DNA of 64,000 bases from positions 62,756,893-62,820,892 of the forward strand of contig CP136067.1 of the NCBI GenBank assembly GCA_032622095.1, given 5' to 3'. Numbering within the stretch: position 1 is the stretch's first letter; each line of letters starts with the position of its first letter. The DNA comes from Siphonodentalium dalli. Taxonomy: Eukaryota > Mollusca > Scaphopoda > Gadilida > Siphonodentaliidae. The notes beneath the pieces were generated by a model that made no database searches, was not told the origin of the DNA, and was given only the letters and a program-made list of their open reading frames with translations. Below, piece by piece: positions 45,694-57,519 of the stretch. A program made the translations under genes and the position numbers.

Positions 45694-45943
45694 AATATAT
45701 CCTCATGCAAATAGGACCTAAATATTGACATCGGTTCATTTTGGACTTATTTGATTATGGAATAAGCCCATAGTGGACTTGTACCCGTTATTCCGTCGGG
45801 TGGCACGGGCCACAGTGAAAACATATATATGAAGAGTGTACATCTTGTGCTGTAACATATGCTCGTGCAAATATATTCATATTGGACCTAAATATTCACA
45901 TAGGTTCATATTTTATTCTGAAATAGGCACATGGTGAGCTTAT
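45694..45943. repeat. Diverged direct duplication
   Basis: TGCAAATA...GGACCTAAATATT(G/C)ACAT...GGTTCAT occurs in both 45694-45780 and 45855-45943, about 160 bases apart. A TATTATATATATACTCC palindrome-like stretch precedes at 45620. Confidence 0.6.
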
Positions 45944-46009
45944 ATTAAATTAGTTTTGTTTTATTTATTTCATTAAATTGTTTTAAATCAAAATTTTGAA
46001 AAACTAACG

Positions 46010-46135
46010 CCGTTATAACCACCGTCAGGTTACCCCGAGCGAGTCACCACACCAAATTTGGTTGTAATCGGTCCAGTGGTCTGGGAGAAAAATCCGGACA
46101 GATAGACATATCCTACTCTTTTATATATAGAGAGA
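46010..46135. repeat. Repeat tail ending in TATATATAGAGAG
   Basis: CCAAATTTGGTTGTAATCGG, CCAGTGGTCTGGGAG and a final CTTTTATATATAGAGAG make a combination I associate with 3' tails of dispersed retroelement or MITE families in invertebrates. It abuts the LINE relic at 46150. Confidence 0.45.
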
Positions 46136-46149
46136 TTAAAGTAAGATGG

Positions 46150-46450
46150 CCTCGAGTGAGCCGTGCTCAGATTGTATTTATTGAATAGATATTTCAAGGG
46201 GTTGGCAATAGATCTTGCACATTCATTCAAACCTCTTGGTCTGATATCATCAGGACTGCTGGCTTTTGCTATCTGTAGGTCCTTGAGTACCGTTAATACT
46301 TAGTCGTCTGTTCTGATTAATTTTTCAAACCTCGATTCTGTTTTAATCGAAAGTCTGCTAATTTTGCCTCTAAAGATTCTTTTACTTCATTTGTTACCCG
46401 GAAGTAGTTGGTTACAATTTAAATCACCAGTTACAATAAAAGACTCTGTT
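46150..46450 (-). pseudogene. LINE endonuclease/reverse transcriptase relic
   Basis: On the minus strand, VTGDLNCNQLL near 46435-46400 looks like an endonuclease GDFN motif. After a deletion, SSPDDIRPRGLNECARSIA and PLKYLFNK (46255-46180) match the fingers region of LINE reverse transcriptases (usual form PDG(I/L)xPxxLKxCAxxLAxPL...FN). The parts are too close together, so most of the ORF is gone. Confidence 0.65.
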
Positions 46451-46469
46451 GAATCGACGATTAAATATA

Positions 46470-47290
46470 CGTGCCACGGTAATAGAAAAAAGTGACACGA
46501 TGACGTAACGTAATTCCCACACAATGATTTTCACACGATTTCAAACATAACTTATTCTTCCACATAAGTCCACCATCCACAGTCTGACGCTTATATGACT
46601 AAGATTGTGGCATCGGCTGGCGATCATTTCTGTACACGATTAAACAGATTAATTGTTTTAAACTAATTTGAATTTGTAGTAATTGATTCAGTTGCCCGAA
46701 CCTGAACAAGTCATCTGATACAGTATTGACAGTATCTGTTGGGATAGCATTCCATTATCTTATATATATGGTCAGAGGAAATAAGGACAATTTGTGACAA
46801 TCCAAGTCTGATTGAGGCATTATATAACCGACCGCATAAGTAGGCCTTATATCTGGACTCGGAATTCTCACAGCATGATCTTCAATTTTAACTACAGTGG
46901 GCTGATTGTGGATCTTTTCCATCATGAAACGTCTTGCCTAATAGAAATATTCACTTCCAAACTATATATCCCGTGCGCGACTGACCGATTCATTTAAATA
47001 TATCAATGCGCGGCAGGAAAATCTTGGTGATCGGTAGAGTTAACCTTGACTGGTCCCCGGACTATAAACCTTGCCACCGTTCTGCTTTTGGGCATCGTTT
47101 TTATGGGAGGGCACGCCACAGAGCGACAGCGTCGTAGTGTTTCACCTATGAGCCAGGGACAAGTCTAGAGTTAACCTTACTTCCATTATGATAAATCAGA
47201 ATAAAATTGTTTTGTCTTGAAATTCGACATATTTATGGGAAAATCAATGAGAATATATTTAAATTTATAGTATAAACTTTAGCGTCCTGT
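46470..47290. other. No gene recognised
   Basis: AT-rich, no recognisable gene; a GC-richer patch near 47050-47160. Confidence 0.4.
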
Positions 47291-47312
47291 TTGCTTTGGC
47301 AGCTGAATGTTC

Positions 47313-47690
47313 TGCTGTGTACGGTCGGTCAGAGATAGCTCCAATTCTATAGTCACTGCAGTGGTGTGCTGTGTACGGTCGGTCAGAGATAGCTCCAATT
47401 ATATAGTCACTACAGTGGTGTGCTGTGTACGGTCGGTCAGAGATAGCTCCAATTCTATAGTCACTGCAGTGGTGTGCTGTGTACGGTCGGTCAGAGATAG
47501 CTCCAATTCTATAGTCACTGCAGTGGTGTGCTGTGTACGGTCGGTCAGAGATAGCTCCAATTATATAGTCACTGCAGTGGTGTGCTGTGTACGGTCGGTC
47601 AGAGATAGCTCCAATTCTATAGTCACTGCAGTGGTGTGCTGTGTACGGTCGGTCAGAGATAGCTCCAATTCTATAGTCACTGCAGTGGTG
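47313..47690. repeat. 54-bp minisatellite, seven copies
   Basis: Seven head-to-tail copies beginning TGCTGTGTACGGTCGGTCAG, differing only at C/A in AATT(C/A)TATAG and one C/A in CACT(G/A)CAG. Because 54 is a multiple of 3, the frame 47307-47732 stays open and would give an 18-residue repeat (CCVRSVRDSSNSIVTAVV). No domain, signal peptide or splice context supports translation. Confidence 0.95.
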
Positions 47691-47732
47691 TACTGTACGA
47701 GTTTTTATGTCAGCACATTAGCCGGTATATGA

Positions 47733-49880
47733 AAAATTTGTCTAAACCAAAGATGGCCTAAATTGAAACGCTTGTCTTGAGGAAAATCGGGTTCGCGTTC
47801 ACATCAATAAACTGTATAGTTTCATGTTGATAGAGAAGAGATCACGCATATACAGATTGTTATTTGAACTGCCAAATGACCCAATGCATTTGAGTCGAAA
47901 CTATCGACCACCGAGATGCAACTCATACCCATAGCTGGATACCCGAGTCAGTTTGCCCTGCCCATTGCGTGTATCTTGCATCTATACATCTCACATACCG
48001 ACTGAACCACTTGAGACCCCAGTTACTATACGTATAATATATACTGAAAAAGAAACTGCCAAATATAGTGTTACGCATGCAAACTTATATTTGTAAGAGA
48101 GGGTGTTGTTAGCAGCGACAGTAAACGTCGTGTGAAGAGTACATCCGATCCGGATTAGATTTTATGTCTGTTTGCTAAGTAGTTACGGGGTCAATGCGGT
48201 CTGTCACCACCTCCATATTATCCAACCCTGCGTCTCGAGGATTCGAACCCTCACCGAGAAATGACCTCGACGAAACAAGCAAGGGATAACAATAAGCGTC
48301 ACCCTGAGAGCGGCTTCGCATTAGGTGCAGCATAAGGCTCCTAGTCAATACTCATATCCACAAAGAAGATCTACTGTATTTGACCACGGTTTGGTGTGTC
48401 TCTGTGTTGTTTACTGAGACATTTGATCGCAAATAACCATATTTTGTTAGTATATTGAGAATGTAAATGAATCCCCAAATGTCATAGAGGGTCATTTACA
48501 CGAGCTCGTGCATATCAGTAAGGGAAACAAGAACAACGAGATCTGTCTTTATCAAACTCAAGTGATTCTAGTTGATAATCCAAATATATATTACATTATA
48601 GCAATGGGACTCTGTGGAAAACATGGCTTATATGCCAGAGTCATATAATAATTATAATAGAAAACATAAACTGAGCTCAAGTGAAAAAGAAAACAAATGG
48701 GGAAGAGTTGTTGATTTGGGGGGGGGGGGGTGCGAAAGGTTTTGTACATGATGTGCCTATGTTCATAAGCAATAAAACACATTAATTTAAATTCAAGAAC
48801 AATGTAATACAGTTTAAATGGATATGTAAGGATGTGACTGTCCAATCAATGGACCTCATTTGATTTATGTTAGAACATGTGTGACAATTTTAATAATTCT
48901 TTGACCAATTTGAATTATATAGAAAGTCATTTAGACGGATGCATTTATTTATGATAACTCATGCAGGTTCTGTTATAAAGTAATCTTTTAAATATTTGAG
49001 TTGTCTCTACTAATTTGAAAGCGTAATCTGCAGTTACACAACTCACAACAATGAGGCACACGTTTTATTTACCCACCTCATTCAGAAATTCAATAGCTGA
49101 ACCAACTCCCATCGAATAATTGACTATGCTAACAAAACACGAGTTAACTGTGACAAGGATGTGACTAAAGACGGAGACGTGGTGATTGGGGTTGTGGGAG
49201 TTTCACACCCAACTTTGATTTAAATACTATGTATTCGCCCGAATTAAGATTTACAAATACGATGAACAACATTTTGATGGTGAAAACATGAGTATAACCC
49301 AACTTTACATGGTCAAAATAGTTGTAGACTTCATGAGTGACACATCAGTCGGAATTTTCAGACCAGAAGAAGTTGAAATTGTCCTTCTCCCACTTTTTAA
49401 TTTTCCGGCCAACATTTTTTGTACGTTTTACTATTTTAGATCAAATATCTGGCCCTCTCTTACAACTAATAATACCCATAATACCTAATAATACAAATTA
49501 TGAATACCTCCCCCATGTCGGCACGACCCTGTCAGTAATGATTTTCTGAGACAAAACGGGTTATGACCGCATGTAGCCATAAACAAATTTATCAATCTCT
49601 ACAGAGCGCACTAGTCATACCAACTTTCTGACTGTCACCGGCTGTTTAATAGTCTGTCGTTTTCTATTTAACGCGGGTTCTCCGGACAAAACCGATCGAC
49701 CAATGTCAAATTCGCTATGTGCTTTGGGAACAATTACCGTACTAAAAACTTATTGATATAATGGAGAATGGACGAAAACAAGCATGTATATATTGTAAAA
49801 TGACTGCATTGTTTTGATGTTATGAGTTGAAAGCGGATTTTTCTCCACACAATTTGCGTTTTCGTTTTCTCACGATTAGT
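47733..49880. other. No gene recognised
   Basis: Contains a G12 run at about 48719-48730 and short frames only. Confidence 0.4.
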
Positions 49881-49884
49881 CATC

Positions 49885-51335
49885 TCCGGCTTAAACCGGA
49901 TTAAAACCTACATGGGGGCGGATTCGTCATCTCCAGTTTACACCGGGATAAACCTACATTGCCCGCCCAGCCAAACCTGGTTAAAACCTACATGGGACCG
50001 GATTCGTCATCTCCAGTTTAAACCTACATTGGCCGCCCAGCCATACTGGGTCTAAGGGTGTGGTTTGTGGTTGTGCAGTGGTTATATATAGCTGAGTCAA
50101 TGAGATGAGCATGCAATCAAACAACCAGTTACCAGGTGGTCCACAATCCAATATTGTTAATGGCACGCCATCATTTAACGCGAACAAGCCCACGCTTATA
50201 ACAACACTCGTGTGAGAGTGGACCCACCAATGTAAACCGCGGTCCAAAAAAGGCGGATTCGCCATCACATGTCTAGCCTCCCGAAACCGGGTTTAGCTGG
50301 ACCGTCGAATTATATGTCTTAGTTGCCAGTTTAAGGTTATAAAACGGCAAAATATTATCGCAATTGACAAAAACAACTTGTCCATACACACATTTCACAT
50401 GTGTGAACGCTTTTCGATTATAAATTTCCTGTCAAAATATTCTCGTTGTCGTAATTATCAATGTTCGTTGTCGATAGAACGCGGCGATCCACATTAGGCA
50501 ATTACGACAATGTTGCTCGACGATACAGAGACACTGCTGCTGCTGAATCGTGCGTCTGGCTGGACCAGTGACGAATGCGTCACTTGGTGACCACGGATTT
50601 AGCTGCCTAACGGTGGTTAAACATAAAGGTTTACGTATAGACCGGAGATGACGAATCCGGCCTAATGGCCTTGTTTAACCGGTTGCTTAATGGGGGAATT
50701 TGTTATTGTTCCGTGGCCAGTTGATTAACAACTTTATTATGTGATATGAGATCATGCACTACAAGTACCCAGAGATCCAGAGGACAAAACACAAGCCAAC
50801 ATCATGGTTCTGGACACGCCCTCTATATTAACATATACACGTAAATTATACAGATCATGCACGCTTACCATCGCCTATATGGCTGAACTCTTGTGGCAAG
50901 ACAAAATTCAACGCAATACTCCCGCGATAGACACAGCCTTATCGGCTCAAAAAGGACAGAATCGTCATCACGGGTCTGGCTTGGGAACACTGGGTTGTGT
51001 TGGATCGTCGCTTTATGTGTATGGCTTTTGATGCCGTTTTATGATTATAAAACGGAAATAAAATGATCGCATTTGATAAAAAAAATGAGCGCTTCTCGCT
51101 TATAGAAGTTCAGATAAAAATTTTGTTCGTTATCTTATATTCATCGGATTGCCACTGTCGATACAACGATGTTGAGACATTACTGCTAAACGAGGTCTGG
51201 CTGGAGATACCGTAGGCGAACAAATAAAATCCGTCGGTATATAGTATAAATAATGTTTTTAGCTGTCAAACGGTAGTTTAAACCAAAGAGTTTTCTTAAA
51301 CTGGATTTAAACCGGAGATGACGAATTTGGCATAT
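49885..51335. mobile_element. Repeat-rich element(s) with CATCTCCGGTTTAAACC motifs
   Basis: TTCGTCATCTCC(A/G)G(T/C)TTA occurs about three times at 49885-50025, with ACCTACATGGG(G/A) and GCCCGCCCAGCCA repeats. The reverse complement (ACCGGAGATGACGAAT) occurs at about 50642 and 51313. The right part is duplicated: 50330-50668 and 51030-51330 share TTATAAAACGG, GATAAAAAAA/GACAAAAAC, GCGCTTCTCG-type sequence and the terminal motif in the same order. This fits one inverted-repeat element with a duplicated right half, or two nested insertions. No transposase seen. Confidence 0.55.
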
Positions 51336-51339
51336 AGGG

Positions 51340-52090
51340 GTGTCATCCTGCCAGGCAGCATGTATATGGTTACTATTGACAACTAACAACTCCTTGCATT
51401 TGATGTTTGTTGACTGGTTCTGTTGATGTAATGTGTTATGCTATCGAACATGCTAAACTATCAATAAAGCGTCATGGTCCACTCACTCAAACAAAAAAAT
51501 GAATGGTCAAAATGGTCAACGTGAACTCGTTTTAGATGTATATCGGGGCTGACACAGAAAGTAACCAAGTGCACTTTGCCTTGTCAGTATTTTAAATACT
51601 CAATATGAAAGTGTCGGCATTGTTCTCCGCGTAACGGGTAGTTCAGGAAGAACAATATATTATTTGAGCCACGAGAGTGACAAGTTACCTTCAGAAGTCG
51701 TATTTCACCGAGGCTGTTCGATTTAAAAAAAACAATAAATCCTTACTCTATATATAGCATGCAGAGTATTACTATGGTAAACCAGCAGTGTGAAGTTGTC
51801 CTTCATTCCTATATATATTCCAAATTCCAGCCAGAATTCGCATTCAGTTCCTGAAATGGTTACTTGTGATGAGTCCTTTACCACAGAGCAGAGAACAAAT
51901 TCAATTGAAGCCTATCCAGTCATTCTGACATTAGAAATGCGTATACGTCTTCGTTGAATTGATAATCTCTAGCGATGTGGCTGTGTGCAGTTAGCTATAT
52001 GTGACAATGGGATCATATAATGCATAATATCTTCCAATAAGTAGATGGACAATGGTAACAATATACGTCATTCGTTATATTCTATTTCAG
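51340..52090. other. Upstream region / 5' UTR intron of the vWFA gene
   Basis: No coding signal. Exon 1 below begins right after a 3' splice site (TTCTATTTCAG, ending 52090), so an upstream non-coding exon must exist to the left, but I cannot place it. Confidence 0.35.
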
Positions 52091-52096
52091 TTCACG

Positions 52097-52190
52097 ATGG
52101 AATACTTTCGACTAACAGTGGCATTTTCGTTATTAGCCGCACAAGTACTCGGCCGCACAGCCAACGACCGTGAGAAACGACAACTCATAG
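52097..52190 (+). CDS. vWFA gene exon 1: signal peptide
   Basis: The exon follows an acceptor (TTCTATTTCAG) ending at 52090; six 5' UTR bases precede ATG. The peptide MEYFRLTVAFSLLAAQVLG is a standard signal peptide with likely cleavage after VLG, followed by RTANDREKRQLI, which includes a dibasic KR that could be a propeptide cut. The exon ends in phase 1 (ATA G) before donor GTTTGT at 52191. The phase matches exon 2 exactly, which supports both exons. Confidence 0.8.
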
Positions 52191-55100
52191 GTTTGTATAT
52201 ATTTTATCCAGAATTCTGGTCGCACATCCGACGGTAGATAGAAACGACAAATCGTAATACATGTATATAGGATATGCATTGCACCAAAGTAAGTTGTTTT
52301 CACAAGGTCCAAGCAGTATCATGTCAGTAAAGTTGAATTCATCAAGCTGCAAAAAATCTAGATGTGATTCTGTTTTTCTTTGTGCATGGGAACGGTATTG
52401 TATTCATATGTGGAACCCAGATGGGATAAAATTTCCGTTTTTTAACCAAACTGGACTTCAAACTGCTTTCCGACGTCGACGTCCGAAGTTGGTGCAGAGT
52501 CACAATCGAAAATTCCAATATCTGGTAAAATTTCATGCTATAATGTCAATGAACGAACGCAGAAGCCGAGAGTGACGTGAAACATCGACGAATGTTGACA
52601 TTTATTATAGTTTTTACTTATCATCAAGCGTGGTACACAATTCGTAGTCGGTTTCTGATATTGCGGCAGATCTCTATGATATGTTAGAAACGACCACTGT
52701 ATCTATGCATATGATACAGAGGTATCTAAATAACTCACACGATATATGTACTTTGTTGCACATATCGGACCAAACAAGAAACTTATCATTGCCACTCAAC
52801 TGAGAAATTCGAGAATCTATAGTAACTGTTCTATAATTCGAACCATGTTCATGACTCAACTCTCGGTGAAAGACTTCCCCCTTAATGTTGGCCTCGCATG
52901 CCATCATCGCTGTCTATAAACGCCAGGCGGTCTTGTTTTCAACCGTCGACATTGGTGAAAAAATGAGACATATTTTCCAGCTTGATTTGAGTTGAGGGAC
53001 ATCTCAAAGCGACTTTTCGGTCATACTTCGACTGAGCTAGTGCCTCCATCATACTGATAAGTTGGATGTTCATGCTGACTTCCCTTCCATATAGATATAT
53101 TATTGGCAGTTTGGTCATGTATGTTAGAGCGGAAATGGTTGCGTGAATAAGAGAGCATAAGAAGCTATGACGATATGCCAATTGGGAGTTTCAATGGAAA
53201 TGAAACATCGCTCTGGAATAAAGCATGTCAGATTGTCAGTCGACTAAAAATCTGACAAGATTCACGGCACTGAGTACGACGGGATTTAGTATGAATTGAA
53301 CAATTCTGAGGAGTGCAGCATCGAGATAATATCGTACACTGTACAGGGAAATGTATTAAATAAAATGTCACATTATATGCACATATACTTGTCCCAGAAA
53401 TGTATTAGTATTATTATACAGTCAACGGATGTCAAAACTAATTTAATTATATTAAATAATTAAAAAAAACAAATTATAATTGACGTACATTCCCCCTTTA
53501 ATGTAGCTCTGCTATGTCGCACGGTATTGTCGAGTACACTGTAGCACACAATGAACATACCAAATATAGACACAGTGAAGGAATGTTTTGTTCTGCAGTC
53601 TTGTTCGCCAAAAAAAACTAGTTCTGATTCGCGCAATAGATGTGACACATATGGACACGGATGTTTAATAAAGGGATTTGTAGTTATTTGATTGTGTTTA
53701 ACAAAAACAAATTACAATTACCACAGGGATAGTTTCAGCTTGTTCGGAAATGAAGTAAGACAACACTGGACTATCTTCGTTAGGGCGTTAAGTCTACTAT
53801 GTGACACGACAACCTGAAGATGAAAGAACAAACTAGCTGCGAAGTAATTGCTGCCAATTGTTGGTATTAATCATACTTCACGTCTTTAGAAGTTACCGCC
53901 CACAGGTGGGATTAGCAATCCCGAGATGTGAATCAATATTTGCTTAAATAGTTCACAAATGCAACGATCCAGGAATCTTTGTACTTATATAGTATGACAC
54001 ACGCGTAAGCGTTAGTAAAGTAGAGTTAATGAAGCACGTACAATCAAAAGCAACACTTTTAGACATCCCAATGACATACTTAAATAAGAAATAGATATAG
54101 ACCAGAGGATCAAAAACTGTATAATAATTAATTGTTTGTACTGAAATATGTGACATAGTCAAGCAATTTAACAATTCAAAGATATTTACTCACTGAAATA
54201 TTTAGGATTGAGACATAACGGTTATCTATAACGATGTCGTGTTATTGTATGCATTCAACTGTGTTATATATATAGTACTATACAACAGTTACAACTAGAT
54301 ATGCATGTATTTTTTTAAACACAGCCAGGTAATGCTATAAAACTGACGAGTGTTGCTTTGGAATTACCATATATGTGTATGAGGTACAGATATGGGTATG
54401 AGGAGAAACATAGCACATTGCACTCGGTTAAACTATATTGTATAAAACTGATCTTCACCTTAATGCAGTGATTTAATATATTAATTTTCTTTGTTTTCTT
54501 TTCCAACACAATGAGCCATTGTCAACGGTTAAAAACTCGCAGGCAGCTCCAGTGCCAATCACGAGGCACCGACGGGCCACATATAGTGCCATGCATCCGT
54601 GTTATATTTGTTGTAAAATGTCTGCATATATACAGCGAAACCTCGTTGACAATCACAACACCTCCGCGTTGACATTTGTGTTTGCACCCCGCCTCACTTC
54701 GCCTTAATTATATATGATATTCCAACGTGATATGATATGAAAATCACAGTGCGAGTTGGCAAGATATCCGCCTATACGCACGTTATGTCTTAGATAATGC
54801 AAAACTGCTAGTGTAACAATTTAATTGGAATTATCGAGGGTTTTTATTAAATGTACTGATTTTTTCGTTGACAATGCTTGACTGGTGAACATGATTGCTA
54901 CGCATCCGACGTCATTACACCCATTCGACAACCAATACATGTGTCAGAATGATCTCTCCACTTTGCAAACGACCAAATGTTAGCATTTACATTTTTATTA
55001 TCAAGCAGTGAACCCCGTTGAATGAGTTACCACATTTTAATAGCAAACAAATGCACCAAAAACACTCGAACCCTCGTCGACATCACATTGAATCATCCGC

Positions 55101-55409
55101 GCTCACAACGAATCTTCGGATCGATTACGCCGTGTGATTTAGTTATGATTTGAAATATCGTTGTTGCCGGGTCTGTAAACGTGGCAATGCAACGAGCCAA
55201 CGACGTCGTATACATTCGAGACATTTGGTGTAGAAAATCAGATACTAAAATTGTTTTGCTATGATAATGCGTATTTTTGCGACAACTTGGTTCTTTTGCG
55301 ATCCAATGACAGTTTAATATTGACAATCAAATGTGTGGTACTATACATGCACATCAGTTTGTTGAAACATTATAATTGAGTGGTTTTTGTTTCCCCTTTC
55401 CTCTTATAG
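52191..55409 (+). other. Intron 1 of the vWFA gene
   Basis: 3.2 kb of AT-rich sequence from GTTTGT to CTCTTATAG. Short frames on both strands (for example 52261-52575 and 52939-53181) have no recognisable features. Confidence 0.6.
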
Positions 55410-55732
55410 CATCTCCGTGTCGAGGTGACGTCATCGTTCTAATTGATGGCTCCGACAGTATTAATCCCAGAGATTTTAACACACTGAAAGTCAATCTACA
55501 GAATATGGCAAATCAGCTGAGTATACAACAGGACGGGGTTCGTTTCGGTGCTATAGTTTACAGCAGTGATCCTACCACAATCGGTGACATCATACAGCCC
55601 ACATCCAATCTTAACACTCTGCAGTCCCAGATATCGGCGCTCTCGCAGCCTCGTCTTGGCACCAACACGGCTGCAGGTCTGAGCAGACTCAATCAGATGT
55701 TCCAGTCAATTAAGCGACCAGGAGTTCCACAG
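55410..55732 (+). CDS. vWFA gene exon 2: N-terminal two-thirds of the vWFA domain
   Basis: After a split Ala codon the exon reads SPCRGDVIVLIDGSDSINP: the first beta strand and the DxSxS metal-coordinating motif of a vWFA MIDAS. FGAIVYSS is the next strand and LGTNTAAGL supplies the MIDAS Thr. It ends GVPQ in phase 0 at a CAG|GTAGTG donor. MIDAS domains bind Mg2+ or Mn2+ and grip acidic ligand residues in collagen-, matrix- or cell-binding proteins. The similarity is to collagen/matrilin-type vWFA domains. The frame continues past the donor only to a stop at 55750. Confidence 0.9.
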
Positions 55733-56054
55733 GTAGTGTTTATGCCATAATCACACGAATTTGTTCGCCCCACGTGAATGTTACGGGTACGAATAGTTAA
55801 ACGTATAATCATCGCTCTATCCGTTAGTAGTTAAACCTCCCTTGTTAGTGGAGAGGTTTCACAAAATAAACGGATAGAAGTATTTAGGGTACTACGTCAT
55901 CTAATTGTGCCTATTTTGCCGTGGTGTCATAAGCGTTCGACGTGTAGAGAAACAATTTCTTCAGTGTGTACCATAAATCCACCTGAAGATATACTGACAC
56001 TCGGTCAATTAGTTTTGTTGTAACATACGACCACCATTTATCAGACTTGGGACA

Positions 56055-57170
56055 TCTATCACAAATTGGCTGATTTAATAAAAGATTGTTATTCGCGTTG
56101 TACATATAATCTGCATGTTATATTGTGTGAAGCGGAAACTAACTCCATACGATTTACCAGCCATGCCTATCAGCGTTCAACCTTGAACCACACCGAACTC
56201 GAACTCACAAATTTGGGTAATCAAGTGCACTGTCCAGTATCTTTTGTACGGAAATGTAACATCCGGATTCGCCACTGATATATTTCCGTTGTTGGAGAAG
56301 TACAAACTATTTGACCATATGCGGTTATATTTGGATAAAGGAACATTCCCTTCGAACGATGCCTGGAAGAAACTCGTCCATTCTAGTGTCGAGGCGGACT
56401 AATGTGCTTTTTTAAGCATTAATCAATTGGAGACAATCCAAATTTATCTCTTGTTCTTCGATGTCGTCCTTAACCTAACGATATGTGGTACATATGGCGA
56501 ATATTGAACTCAAACCGACTGGTATCGATGTCACAAAGAAATCTTTCCTTGCAACTTAACAAGTCAATCTACGACAACAACTCTGTGTGCAGAATGTACG
56601 ATTCACGGTTTGACTATGTGTTTTTACATGTACTTTGGCCGTGCCAAGCTGCGTTTATAGTTCAAAATCGAAATAGTTGCTGTGACCTGGTTATTGACAA
56701 ATATGGCATCAGAATGTACTTCCTGGACTCATTATCTATGCAACATATGATGGCCCTCATACTAGGAGGTTCACCTGTTCCCATTCACACAGAAATAGCA
56801 GTGTCACTGGACAGCGTTACCATCGACACTGCCTCGTTTTTATATCACTTGTGCCAACTCGTGAGGGTACAACACTTTATCTTCGACTCTCTGCTATTAG
56901 GACTAGTCATATCCATCCCTGGTCTCAAATGTATATAACTGTATTGTGTACTATTATGATTACCCAACTGTAAATAGTGTTGTATATTCAGCCACTCTCC
57001 TTAATGGGGGAAATAAATATATATCCCAAACTGGCTGATTTAATAACCGATTATTATTCGCGTTGTATATATAATCTGCATGTAGATAGTACGAAGCGGA
57101 AACTCACTCCACACGATTTACCAGCCATTACATGCTGTGCAAGCACCAAACCGAACTCGAACTCACAAGT
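56055..57170. repeat. Direct repeat pair flanking a LINE relic
   Basis: 56062-56215 (TGGCTGATTTAATAAAAGAT ... GAACTCGAACTCACAAATTTG) and 57031-57175 (TGGCTGATTTAATAACCGAT ... GAACTCGAACTCACAAGTTTG) match at roughly 80% over 150 bases, 970 bases apart. The second copy has no LINE C-terminal sequence after it. Confidence 0.75.
56270..56938 (+). pseudogene. LINE C-terminal domain relic in intron 2
   Basis: Plus-strand sense in shifting frames: FPLLEKYKLFDHMRLYLDKG and FPSNDAWKKLVHSSV near 56290-56400, then the open frame 56483-56938 with CRMYDSRFDYVFLHVL...C (a degenerate C-x-x-C...H...C motif) and DLVIDKYGIRMYF...LGGSP. This series resembles the C-terminal region downstream of the reverse transcriptase in some mollusc LINEs, from memory. 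No reverse transcriptase core is present. Family unassigned. Confidence 0.5.
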
Positions 57171-57519
57171 TTGCTTAATGCCAAGCATTTTAACCCCCTG
57201 AAGATTTCTCCATCAGTTCCCTCACATGTGTGGGAGGTAGTCTATTCTAAGTGTATCACTATGCTTGACCACTAGTCAGCGGATGGATCATACTACGGTG
57301 GGTCGACCGACCATGGTTCGGCACAGTGAAAACAATTTGAGATCTGAACTTGAAAATTGCAAAATCCTGGCATCTAGACTGACCTCAAGCTTTCGAATTG
57401 TTGGAAATATCCAACCTGACTTGAAACATTTCCAACTGATGGCCATTTCAGTCGAACATTTTGACCAAAAGTAGTTTTTTTTGGAACGTCCGAAATATTT
57501 ACGACTTATATTACATGTA

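Noticed and set aside
48230-48330. Possible minus-strand tRNA or SINE (GGATTCGAACCC, a good B-box complement)
   Set aside because: No A box at the right distance and no cloverleaf stems could be drawn; a B box alone is weak.
52261-53181. Frames inside intron 1
   Set aside because: No protein-like features; intron 1 is bounded by phase-matched exons.
55733-55750. Exon 2 of the vWFA gene reading through to the stop at 55748-55750
   Set aside because: A short read-through form is possible, but the CAG|GTAGTG donor and the perfect phase-0 continuation VGLVMTDG in exon 3 make splicing far more likely.
56483-56938. 151-residue ORF as a host gene nested in intron 2
   Set aside because: The sense continues from upstream frames that look like a LINE C-terminal region, and no start context or splice sites support a gene.
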